Shown here piece by piece: positions 35,838-46,800 of a stretch of DNA of 64,000 bases. A program made the position numbers and the translations under genes. The stretch is from Papio anubis (Eukaryota > Chordata > Mammalia > Primates > Cercopithecidae): contig NC_044986.1 in the NCBI RefSeq assembly GCF_008728515.1, positions 51,014,855 to 51,078,854 on the forward strand, written 5' to 3'. The notes below the pieces were generated by a model. That model worked only from the letters and a program-made list of their open reading frames with translations. It made no database searches and was not told the DNA's origin. Numbering within the stretch: the first letter of the stretch is position 1; the number at the start of each line of letters is the position of its first letter.

Positions 35838-38800
35838 ATGGCAGGATCAAGTTCACACATAACAATATTAACCTTAAATGTAAATGGACTAAATGCTCCA
35901 ATAAAAGACACAGACTGGCAAACTGGATAAAGAGTCAAGACCCATCAGTCTGCTGTATTCAGGAGACTCATCTCACACGCAGAGACATACATAGGCTCAA
36001 AATAAAGGGATGGAGGAAGATTTACCAAGCAAATGGAGAACAAAAGAAAGCAGGGGTTGCAATACTAGTCTCTGATAAAATAGACTTTAAACCATCAAAG
36101 ATCAAAAGAGACAAAGAAGGCCATTACATAATGGTAAAGGGATCAATTCAACAGGAAGAACTGACTATCCTAAATATATATGCACCCAATACAGGAGCAC
36201 CCAGATTCATAAAGCAAGTCCTTAGAGACTTACAAAGAGACTTAGACTCCCATACAATAATAATGGGAGACTTCAACACTCCACTGTCAACATTAGACAG
36301 ATCAACGAGACAGAAAGTAAACAAGGATATCCAGGAATTGAACTCATCTCTGCAACAAGCAGACCTAATAGACATCTATAGAACTCTCCACCCCAAATCA
36401 ACAGAATATACATTCTTCTCAGCACCACATCACACTTATTCCAAAATTGACCACATAATTGGAAGTAAAGCACTCCTCAGCAAATGTACAAGAACAGAAA
36501 TTATAACAAACTGTCTCTCAGACCACAGTGCAATCAAACTAGAACTCAGGACTAAGAAAATCAATCAAAACCGCTCAAATACATGGAAACTGAACAACCT
36601 GCTCCTGAGTGACTACTGGGTGCATAATGAAATGAAGGCAGAAATAAAGATGTTCTTTGAAACCAATGAGAACAAAGATACAACATACCAGAATCTCTGG
36701 GACACATTTAAAGCAGTGTGTAGAGGAAAATTTATATCTCTAAATGCCCACAAGAGAAAGCAGGAAAGATCTAAAATTGACACCCTAACAACACAATTAA
36801 AAGAACTAGAGAAGCAAGAGCAAACACATTCAAAAGCTAGCAGAAGGCAAGAAATAACTAAGATCAGAGCAGAACTGAAGGAGATAGAGACACAAAAAAC
36901 CCTCCAAAAAATCAATGAATCCAGGAGTTGGTTTTTTGAAAGATCAACAAAATTGATAGACCGCTTGCAAGACTAATAAACAAGAAAAGAGAAATAATCA
37001 AATCGACGCAATTAAAAATGATAAAGGGGATATCACCACCGACCCCACAGAAATACAAACTACCATCAGAGAATACTATAAAAACCTCTGCGCAAATAAA
37101 CTGGAAAACCTAGAAGGAATGGATAATTTCCTGGACACTTACACTCTCCCAAGACTAAACCAAGAAGAAGTTGAATCCCTGAAGGAGCAGGCTCTGAAAT
37201 TGAGGCAATAATTAATAGCCTACCAACCAAAACAAGTCAAGGATGAGATGGATTCACAGCCGAATTCTACCAGAGGTACAAGGAGGAGCTGGTACCACTC
37301 CTCCTGAAACTATTCCAATCAATAGAAAAGGAGGGAATCCTCCCTAACTCATTTTAAAAGGCCCACATCATCCTGATACTAACGTCTGGCAGAGACACAA
37401 CAAAAAAAGATAATTTTAGACCAATATCCCTGATGAACATCGATGAAAAAATCCTCAGTAAAATACTGGCAAAACAAATCCAGCAGCACATCAAAAAGCT
37501 TATCCACCATGATCACGTGGGCTTCATACCTGGGATACAAGGCTGGTTCAACATATGCAAATCGATAAACACAATCAGCATATAAACAGAACCAAAGACA
37601 AAAACCACATGATTATCTCAATAGATGCAGAAAAGGCCTTTGACAAAATTCAGCAGCCCTTCATGCTAAAATCTCTCAATAAATTCTGTATTCATGGAAC
37701 ATATCTCAAAATAATAAGAGCTATTTATGACAAATACACAGCCAATATCATACTGAATGGGCAAAAACTGGAAGCATTCCCTTTGAAAACTGGCACACGA
37801 CAGGGATGCCCTCTCTCACCACTCCTATTCAACATAGTGTTGGAAGTTCTGGCTAGGGCAATTAGGCAAGAGAAAGAAATAAAGAGTATTCAGTTTGGAA
37901 AAGAAGAAGTCAAATTGTCCCTGTTTGCAGATGACATGATTGTACATTTAGAAAACCCCATCATTTTAGTCCAAAATCTCCTTAAGCTGTTAAGCAACTT
38001 CAGCAAAGTCTCAGGATACAAAATCAATGTGCAAAAGTCACAAGCATTCTTATACACCAGTAACAGACAAACAGAGAGCCAAATCATGAATGAACTTCCA
38101 TTCACAGTAGCTTCAAAGAGAATAAAATAAAATGCAACTTACAAGGGATATAAAGGACCTCTTCAAGGAGAACTACAAACCACTGCTCAGTGAAATAAAA
38201 GAGGACACAAACAAATGGAAGAACATACCATGCTCATGGATAGGAAGAATCAATGTCATGAAAATGGCCATACTGCCCAAGGTAATTTATAGATTCAATG
38301 CCATCCCCATTAAGCTACCAATGACTTTCTTCACAGAATTGAAAAAAATTCCTTTAAAGTTCATATGGAACCAAAAAAGAGCCTGCATTGCCAAGACAAT
38401 CCTAAGCGAAAAGAACAAAGCTGGAGGCATCATGCTACCTGACTTCAAGCTATACTACAAGGTTACAGTAACCAAAACAGCATGGTACTAGTACCAAAAC
38501 AGATATATAGACCCATGGAATAGAACAGAGCCGTCAGAAATAATACCACACATCTACAGCCATCTGATCTTTGACAAACCTGAGAAAAACAAGAAATGGG
38601 GAAAGGATTCCCTATTTAATAAATGGTGCTGGAAAAATTGGCTAGCCAAAAGTAGAAAGCTGAAACTGGATCCTTTCCTTACTCCTTATATGAAAACTAA
38701 TTTGAGATGTATTAGAGACTTAAATGTTAGACCTAAAATCATAAAAACCCTAGAAGAAAACCTAGGTAATACCATTCAGGACATAGGCATGGGCAAGGAC

Positions 38801-39674
38801 TTCATGTCTAAAACACCAAAAGCAATGGCAACAAAAGCCAAAATTGACAAATGGGATCTAATTAAACTAGAGAGCTTCTGCACAGCAAAAAAAAAAACTA
38901 CCATCAGAGTGAACAGGCGACCTACAGAATGTTTCTCCCATTCTTTTTTGTAATCTACTCATTATTGCAATGTACTCATCTGACAAAAGGCTAATATCCA
39001 GAACCTACAAATAAATCAAACAAATTTACAAGAAAAAAACAAACAACCCCATCAAAAAGTGGGCAAAGGATATGAACAGACAATTCTCAAAAGAAGACAT
39101 TCATACAGCCAACAGACACATGAAAAAATGCTCATCATCACCTGCCATCAGAGAAATGCAAATCAAAACCACAATGAGATACCATCTCACACCAGTTAGA
39201 ATGGCGATCATTAAAAAGTCAGGAAACAACAGGTGCTAGAGAGGATGTGGAGAAATAGGAACACTTTTACACTGTTGGCGGGACTGTGAACTAATTCAAC
39301 CATTGTGGAAAACAGTGTGGCGATTCCTCAAGGATCTAGAACTAGAAATACCATTTGACCCAGCCATCCCATTACTGGTTATATACCCAAAGGATTATAA
39401 ATCATGCTGCTATAAGGACACATGCACACATATGTTTATTGCTGCACTATTCACAATAGCAAAGACTTGGAATCAACCCAAATGTCCATCAGTGACAGAC
39501 TGGATTAAGAAAATATGGCACATATACACCATGGAATACGATGCAGCCATAAAAAAGGATGAGTTCATGTCCTTTGTAGGGACATGGATGCAGCTGGAAA
39601 CCATCATTCTCAGCAAACTATCACAAGAACAGAAAACGAAAGACCACATGTTCTCACTCACAGGTGGTAATTGA
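35838..39674 (+). pseudogene. L1 ORF2 (endonuclease-reverse transcriptase) pseudogene
   Basis: The ATG at 35838 opens normally, but one base is lost near 35901, giving a stop at codon 31. In the shifted frame the endonuclease domain reads on (36131-36976), with GDFNTPLS and LSDHSAIKLEL motifs visible. A second one-base loss near 36943 breaks it again after RSWFFER. The next ~600 bases are badly decayed. The reverse-transcriptase core is open at 37555-38130 with the catalytic FADD motif in SLFADDMIVH. A roughly 12-base loss with a stop follows at 38130, then a TGG-to-TAG stop at about 38489, a local scramble at 38927-38975, and a last open stretch to the natural stop at 39674 (IPFDPAIPLLVIYPKDYKS, cysteine-rich end). 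Not functional. Confidence 0.95.
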
Positions 39675-39881
39675 ACAATGAGATCACATGGACACAGGAA
39701 GGGGAACTCATACACTGGGGCCTATTGTGGGGAGGGGATGGGGGGAGATAGCATTAGGAGATATATTTAATGTAAATGACGAGTTAATGGTCGCAGCACA
39801 CCAACATAGCACATGTACACATGTGTAACAAACCTGCACGTTGTGTATATGTACCCTATAACTGAAAGTATAAAAAAAGAA

Positions 39882-39897
39882 AAGAGCAATTTTCTGA
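39882..39897 (+). repeat. right target-site duplication of the L1PA
   Basis: 'aagagcaattttctga', identical to 35167-35182, directly after the A-rich tail 'agtataaaaaaagaa'. Confidence 0.97.
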
Positions 39898-40190
39898 AAA
39901 GAACAAAATGAAGAATATTTTTGGGAAGAGAAAACCATGTTTTAGAAATGTTAGATATAAATGACAATACGAGACATTTACATTAAAATATTGAATAACA
40001 AGTATAAATAATTTTTTATTATCCAGGAAAAAAGCTAAATTTCCTTAAAGATAAAGATTTAAACCTTCTTGAAGATTATTCAAAGTTATAATCAAAACTA
40101 AAGGTTAGCAGACAATGTCTACAAATTTCTAGAGTAATGAGAGTATACTCTAAAGATGCTACACCCAGTCAGGATGTTGGTTTTCGTTTA
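39898..40190 (+). mobile_element. HAL1/old-L1 ORF1-like sequence, right part
   Basis: Continues the sequence interrupted by the L1PA: 'aaccttcttgaagattattc', 'gttagcagacaatgtctaca', 'gctacacccagtcaggatgt' resemble the HAL1 ORF1 C-terminal coding text. Tentative. Confidence 0.4.
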
Positions 40191-40343
40191 AAGTAAACAA
40201 AACAAAAAATAAATAAAAACTAATGTAACGCCCATGAGTTTTAGGGACACATACCCCCATGTACACCCCTAAACACACACACTGTGCCAGTTAAAAAACT
40301 AAGACGAATAATAAACTCAAGTAGTGTTAGAAAAACCATGGTT

Positions 40344-40677
40344 AAAAGATGAAAAGTAAGGCCGGGCGCGGTGGCTCAAGCCTGTAATCCCAGCACTTTG
40401 GGAGGCCGAGACGGGCGGATCACGAGGTCAGGAGATCGAGACCATCCTGGCTAACACAGTGAAACCCCGTCTCTACTAAAAAATACAAAAAACTAGCCGG
40501 GCGAGGTGGTGGGCGCCTGTAGTCCCAGCTACTCGGGAGGCTGAGGCAGGAGAATGGTGGGAACCCGGGAGGCGGAGCTTGCAGTGAGCTGAGATCCGGC
40601 CACTGCACTCCAGCCTGGGCGACAGAGTAAGACTCCGTCTCAAAAAAAAAAAAAAAAAAAAAAAAGATGAAAAGTAA
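40344..40677 (+). mobile_element. young AluY of Old World monkey type (AluYRa-like) with target-site duplications
   Basis: The Alu body 40360-40661 is full length, very close to consensus, and ends in an uninterrupted A run of about 22. Identical 16-bp repeats 'aaaagatgaaaagtaa' flank it (40344-40359, 40662-40677). Bases that differ from the human AluY consensus in the direction of the macaque/baboon AluYRa group: 'ggctcaagcctgtaatccc', 'gaggccgagacgggcggat', 'actagccgggcgaggtgg', 'gagatccggccactgcact'. This is the strongest clue to the host lineage. Confidence 0.93.
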
Positions 40678-41411
40678 AATTTGAATCCAATTAAATAAGA
40701 ATGAAACCTGGAAATCGTGATCACAAAATTGAATTTAATTGTTGTAAACTTACTTTTTTAAAAATAATGTGATTTATGAAATTAGAAAGTGGAAAAAAGT
40801 AATCAATTATCACAATTTTCCTTTGAATGAGCCAATCTATACTATGTAAATTAAAATGTAGTCAAAAATATAAAAGAGTGATGATGCCAGCAAAATGGAA
40901 GATTAGGAGGTCCCCTGCTCATACCCCACTACAGCAATAATTTGGCATCCATTCATGAATGAAAATGCCTTTGTGGAAACTTTAGAATTGAGATAGGAGG
41001 CTGCAAAACTTTGGTGATATACAAAATAGAGGAGGGTCACTTTGAGAAAGCAAGTCTATACCCTAGGTACCAACTGTAGTCCTGGCTACAGAACCATAAC
41101 TCTCCCATCTCATTGTGGAGATGCCAATGAATGAGTGACTTGCACACATGCTTTGGGAAACAGACCTGTTAAACTCAGCCCTGGCTGTGAACCCTGAAGC
41201 AGACTGTGACCGACCTGGCTCCAACTCCTCTCAGTCATAACCTAGGAACAGCCTTGCCTGCCCAGCAACATGCTAGAATACATACTTGTCCATGTCCTTT
41301 GAGGGAGGTTCACCTAACTTAGTAAAACTACAGTACTTGACGAGGTCCTGTAACCCGGTTCTAGCCCCTGCCAGCTAGAGTCTAGGTCTGGGATCAGTCC
41401 TGACCCTCTGG

Positions 41412-41788
41412 TGATATGGTTTGGCTCTATGTCCCACCCAAATATCACCTTGAATTGTAATCACCATAATCCCCATGTGTCAAAGGAGAGACCAGATGGA
41501 GATAATTGAATCATGGGTGCAGTTTTCCACATTCTGTTCTCATGATAGTGAGTAAGTCCCATGAGATCTGATGGTTTTAGAAAAGGCAGTTCCCCTGCAC
41601 TTGCTTGCATGCTCTCCCACCTGCCATTATGTAGGAAGTGTCTTTGCTTCCCCTTCATCTTCTGCCATGATTGTAAATTTTCTGAGGCCTCCCCAGCAAT
41701 GGAGAACTGTGAGTTCATTAAACCTCTTTTCTTTATAAATTACCCAGTCTCGAGTATTTCTTCATAGCAGTGTGAGAACAGACTAATA
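41412..41788 (+). mobile_element. THE1-type MaLR solitary LTR, plus strand
   Basis: Full-length LTR text: starts 'tgatatggtttggctctatg', includes 'gtgagtaagtcccatgagat', 'gaggcctccccagcaatgga' and the polyadenylation region 'cattaaacctcttttcttta', ends 'agaacagactaata'. About 377 bp with no internal retroviral sequence beside it, so it is a solitary LTR formed by recombination. It splits the L1M 5'UTR. Non-coding. Confidence 0.93.
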
Positions 41789-44705
41789 AGCCTAGAAACA
41801 CACCAGGAGACAAGCTTATTTGTGTCACTAGAGGCAGACCCACCTAACTTGGTACCACAGCAGATTCTCAAATGGCCATGTAACCCAGATACAAACCTGC
41901 CCAGCTGCAGTCTAGGAGTACATCTTCCCAACCTCTGGGAGGCATGTCCCTTTATGTACATAGAAGCAGGCCTGTCAATCTTCATCTTAGTGCAGATCCT
42001 GAAGCAGCCCTGTAACTTGGTGCCAGTCCCTCTCAACTACAATCTGGAAGCAGTTCTGCCTGGCCAGATTTCTATCCACTGACTCAATAAGAAACCTCAT
42101 AGGGACCAGACAAGATTCAAGCCCATCCAGCCCTCTGGTAATATGTCTGGCAACCATGGATCCCACTGCAGACTACACAGAGGACCTGTGACTCAGCTCT
42201 AATCCCACTCAACTGGGATTGTATAGGCACTCTTATCACCCTGAGAATCCAACAAGAAGTGGTCTTTAACTGCTAAAACCAGTCTGTAAAGGCTAAAAGA
42301 GGTTTACTGCTTCAAATGCACAAACACCAATACAAGGCTGTAAGAATTACAAAGGTACAGACAAACATAATACCACCAATAGAAACTCATAAAGCTCCCA
42401 TAATTGACCACAAATGTATTGAGATCTATGAATTACCCAACAAAGAGTTCCAAATAATTACTTTAAGGACACAGAAAAATGGTTAAACAAAATCTGAAGA
42501 AAAAACCATCCATAAAAAATAGAAGTTTAATAAAGAAATAGAAACCACAAAAAGAGATTCAAATAGAAATCTTGAATATCTGAAGCTGAAGGATACAATA
42601 CAAGAATTGAAAACAAGTAATAAAGATCTCAAACAGATTTTATTATGCAAAATAAAGAATTTGTAATCTTGAAAACTGGTCATTTAAAATTAGCTAGTTG
42701 AAGAAATAAAAGGAAAAACAGTAAAGAAAATTTAGAGGATCCATGGACACCATCAAGCATTATGTATGCATTATGAAAATATGCATTATGAAAGTTCCAG
42801 CAGAAGGAGAGAGAACAGGGTAGAGAGCATATTTCAAGAAATAATGACTGATAACATCCCAAATTTTGGGAGTGATATAGACATCAAGATTCATTAAGCT
42901 CAAAAGACTCTAGGCAAGATAAACCCAAGAAAGATAATCAAGAGACACACTACAATCAAATTGCCAAATGTTAGACCAGAAAGAGAACTTAGAAAGCAGC
43001 AAATAAATAGGCCAGTCATCACATACAAGGGAAACAGCATAAGGTTATCAGCATATTTCTCAGCAGAAGCCTTGCATGTCATGAAAGAGTGGAATTACAT
43101 ATTCAAAGTGCTGAAGGAAAAAAAAAAAATATTGCCAACCAATATTATACCTAGCAAAGATGTCCTTCAGAAACAAAAGGAAGATAAAAACATCCCCAGA
43201 CCAAACACACAATCAAACAAACAAAAAACACACACATGAACACACACACAATTAAAGGAGTTTATTACTATTGCACTTACCTTATAATAAATGCCAAAAT
43301 AATTCTCAAGTTGGAATAAATGGACAGTAAGTAACAACATGAAAATATATGAAAGACAAATTCAGAATACTCTAATACTATAATGACTGAGCATGAATCA
43401 CTTTTATCTCTAGTTTAAAATTTAAAAATCAAAAGTGTTAGAAATAACAACTACAATCATTTTTTAATGGATGCACAAATATAAAAAGAGGTAAAGCGTA
43501 ACATTGAGAGCATGAAGTCTGGGTGGGAGATGTAAAAGTGTAGAGTTTTTATATGCAATTTAGTTAAGCTGCTTAATTAAGCTTAGAATACACACCTATA
43601 ACTGTAACATATTTTTAAAAAGGCTTATTGTAACCACAAAGAATTTTCTAGTAGGAACACAAAATATAAATAGAAAAAAAACAAAACAAAGTACTAGAGA
43701 AAATCATCAAATCACAAAGACAGGCAGAAAAAAAGAAAGGGACAAAGGAAATACAAAACAGTCAAAATATTAACAGAATGGCAAAACTAAGTCCTTACCT
43801 ATTAATATTTAAGTTTAAATGAATTAAATTCTCTAATGAATAAGTAAAGAGTGGCCAAACGAATTTAAAACATCTAACATTATGCTACATACAACAGACT
43901 CCCCTTGACTTTAAGAATATATATAGGCTAGAATGGAAGGAATATAAAGGATAGTCTGTAAAATAGTAACCGAGAGAGAACAAGGTAGGAATATTTCTTT
44001 CAGACAAAATAGACTTTTAGTCAAAATCTGTCATGTGACAAAGAAAATCAGTATATAACAACAAAAGTATTGATTCATCAAGAGGATATAATGATTATAA
44101 ATATATATGCACCCAATAATAGATCTAAGTATATAAAGGAAATGTTAACAGAACTGAAGAGAGAAGTAACAGCAGTACAATAATAGTAGGAGACTTCACC
44201 ACCCCAATTTCCATAATGGATAGATCATCCAGAAAGTCAATAAGGAAACAGCAGACTTTAATAATACTACCAAATTGAGCTAACAGACATGCACAGAACA
44301 TTCCACTCATAAACAGCAGTATGCAAGTTCCTCTCAACTGTACATGAAATATTCTTCAGGTTATACCATATATTGGACCACTAAACGAGTCTCAAGAAAT
44401 TTTAAAAGACAGAAATTATATGAAGTATGTTTCTGACCACCATGACATGAAACTAAAAATCAACAAAAGGAGTAAAATTGGAAAATTCACAAACATGGAA
44501 ATTAAACAACACACTCAAACACAACCAATGAGCAAAAGAAGAAATAAAGAGATAAATAAAAAATCATCTTAAAATTTTAAAAACACAACATGCCCTAACT
44601 TCTTGGACACCGCAAAAGCTGTCCTGAGAAGGTAGTTTATAGTGATAAATGCTTACATTAAGGAAAATAATTCCAAATAAATATCTAACTTTTCATATGA
44701 AAGAA

Positions 44706-44778
44706 CTAGGGGGAAAAAACAAAAACAAACAAACAAACAAAAAACAAACAAACAAACAAAAAAACAAAAAAAAAAACT
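44706..44778. repeat. (CAAA)n A-rich simple repeat
   Basis: CAAA and CAAAAA units ending in a run of about 11 A. It lies inside the decayed L1M ORF2. Confidence 0.93.
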
Positions 44779-44875
44779 TTTAAGGCCTAAGTTAACAGAT
44801 GGGCGGAAATAATAAAAATTAGAGCAACGAATAATATAAAGACAAACAAAAAAGGAACTATGGAAAAATTTCATT

Positions 44876-45443
44876 GTTAAATATATTTCAATAAAGCTGG
44901 TAAAAATGCATAAATAAAAGTTTTAAAAATAATGGCCTTAATATAATATTTTCTCCAATTTATGTTAATTTTAACTGAAAAAAACATTTAAAGTTCACCA
45001 TTACTTCAATTTTTATTCAGTTTGTTTTCTTTACTTAAATAAAAATAGAAAAAAATAACATTTCAATTAAATATATAACACATTATTGCAATAATTTTTG
45101 AACACATTTGTCATTTTAAACAGATATACCTGTAGCACTCTCTTATTCTTCCTGCACATGTGCCTATAGTGATGTCTAGACTGATAATTACCTGATATAA
45201 ACAGTTTATTTTCATATGATGCCGTATTAGTTCTGTATTGCTTAAGTTCATTTCAATGAACACATATTCTATTTTCCAGGGGGAAGAGGGTCAATATTAA
45301 GAGAATAAATCACATCATAGTCAATAAAGATCTTTAGGTATATCGAGGAACTTGAAATTGGACTTACTCTCTTATGTAACTGCAAAATCCAAAAACTTTC
45401 ATCATAATTTCAAATCTGTCAAGCCACTGAAAAGAGAAAGGAA

Positions 45444-45495
<52 letters not shown>

Positions 45496-46439
45496 AAGAG
45501 AAAGAGAGACAAAAGATGAATAAATGAGAAAGATTTAATTGGTAGATTCTTTGTAGTTTTATTTTTTTTCCATCCAGACCTATTGTTAAAATTATTAATT
45601 ATTAGCACCCTTTCCTTCTACAAGATATCTTTTGTTAATGTCTCCCTCAAATCATGTCCCCTGATTCTAGTAACTCACACTTAGTAATTTGTGACCTGCC
45701 CATTTGGATCCATTTCTTAGAGCAATGAATCTTTGCTACTCCACTGAGGTTCAAAATTCAGGAGGAAATCTTGTCATTAAATTCTATAGGGATATCATCT
45801 AAGGTTCTAATTTTAAAATATGTTTTGAAATTCTACTGAGATATTCTGTAGATGTGTGAGGTAAGCATAGATTAGGAATAATGTAAATTGCTACAACTAT
45901 ATATAAATTCAAAAGAATCTTAATGTATTTGTGGATTTTGTAGTTAGTCTGCTTACATTCTTGCTCCAATTGATATAACTACAACAGCCATTCTCTTATT
46001 TATGTTTGTATACAGTCAGTAAAATTCAACTTTATTTTGTATGATATTACCTCACATAAAAAAATCTCTAGGACACAGACTGAAGCATCTTTTGGATAAT
46101 AGAAGTCTCATTTTTTCTGGTACAGGTGTTTAATAGCAAGCAGCTTTCATACAGAAATTTCAGGGTCAATAGGTTTGCTACTGCCAAAAGAAAATGAAGG
46201 CAGGCATTATTGGGAGGAAAAAAAATAAGTGGTACGGTATGTTAATGTAATGAAAACTGGTTATTGGAAAGAAGAACAAAAATATCAGAGCTGAAACATA
46301 GTCCGTCTCCAGCTTATACGATCCTTAAAGAGTCAGGGAGCTCTAACACACATTTCAAATAGTTTTCAAAACGTAATACTGAGAGTCCATACTCTCAGCA
46401 GTATCTCAGCAGTATCCAGAAAGTCCTTAAAAATCAATC
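44876..46439. other. unique AT-rich sequence, no gene seen
   Basis: Contains the TG/AG microsatellite at 45447-45511. Direct 11-bp tandem 'ctcagcagtat' twice at 46394-46415. Confidence 0.5.
45447..45511. repeat. (GT)n(GA)n compound microsatellite
   Basis: About 15 GT units followed by about 11 GA units with two AAAG interruptions. Confidence 0.96.
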
Positions 46440-46800
46440 TTAATAAAGCATTCTTTTCATTGTTTTTGCATCGTTTGGCTTCATGAACTTTAGGGAGAAC
46501 CTAACAAGTAAAGCTGTGCCCTGGCAGTTGAAAAATTGGCATGGAAAATAATTGGCATCCTGCTTCGGGGAGAGGGATTTGAGCCAAACAAAGGTACATC
46601 CTACATTAATATGTAGGCTTAACAATAAGGCAAGTCTAATGCTGCCAGACCTCTGGGTCAGAATATTAACATTTCCTCCTGACATGCTCGAGCCAGAGTT
46701 TAATGCCAAGAAGTGCATTTATAATTAGAAAACAACTTAATTGTGATTTATATGTGTCTGACAGGCTGACACTTGATCTTTACTTACTCTCTTACTGGCT
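46440..46800. promoter_or_regulatory. candidate conserved non-coding patch (homeodomain-type motifs)
   Basis: Low-repeat, balanced-composition sequence with clustered motifs: 'ataattag' and 'cttaattg' (homeodomain-type) and 'gtctgacaggctgacac' (two TGACA-type sites in a short palindromic setting) at about 46711-46775. The 92-codon minus frame 46440-46718 has no domain. Called only on motif content and repeat-free character. Confidence 0.22.

Larger units (their letters stand above)
35183..39881 (+). mobile_element. L1PA-type LINE-1, about 4.7 kb, defective
   Basis: The element carries the last part of ORF1, the inter-ORF spacer, a full-length but broken ORF2, a 3'UTR and a short A-rich tail, flanked by 16-bp target-site duplications. 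Its first 18 bases ('gggcgtgcaagatggcag') look like an L1 5' terminus, but the text then jumps into the middle of ORF1, so most of the 5'UTR and the first half of ORF1 (about 1.4 kb) are missing. The 3'UTR text ('gatagcattaggagatatat', 'taaatgacgagttaatggtc', 'acaaacctgcacgttgtgta') is of an L1PA5-8 grade, so the insertion predates or is close to the ape/Old World monkey split. It cannot be mobile. Confidence 0.95.
40877..44875 (+). mobile_element. L1M-type LINE-1, 5' half, heavily decayed, plus strand
   Basis: Starts with a typical L1 5' end ('gatgatgccagcaaaatgga', 'agattaggaggtcccctgct'), runs through a 5'UTR with roughly 130-bp imperfect tandem units, an ORF1 remnant (about 42400-43235; 'ggccagtcatcacatacaag', 'cttgcatgtcatgaaagagt') and the endonuclease part of ORF2 (about 43780-44870; 'atatatatgcacccaataat', 'aatagtaggagacttcacca', 'tctgaccaccatgacatgaa'). 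The reverse-transcriptase half and the 3' end are absent. A THE1 LTR sits in the 5'UTR. All frames are broken. Confidence 0.8.

Noticed and set aside
35183..39881. L1 as a possibly active element
   Set aside because: Half of ORF1 and the 5'UTR are missing and ORF2 has several frameshifts and stops.
42961..43239. 92-codon frame as a gene
   Set aside because: It is the decayed ORF1 C-terminal region of the L1M element.
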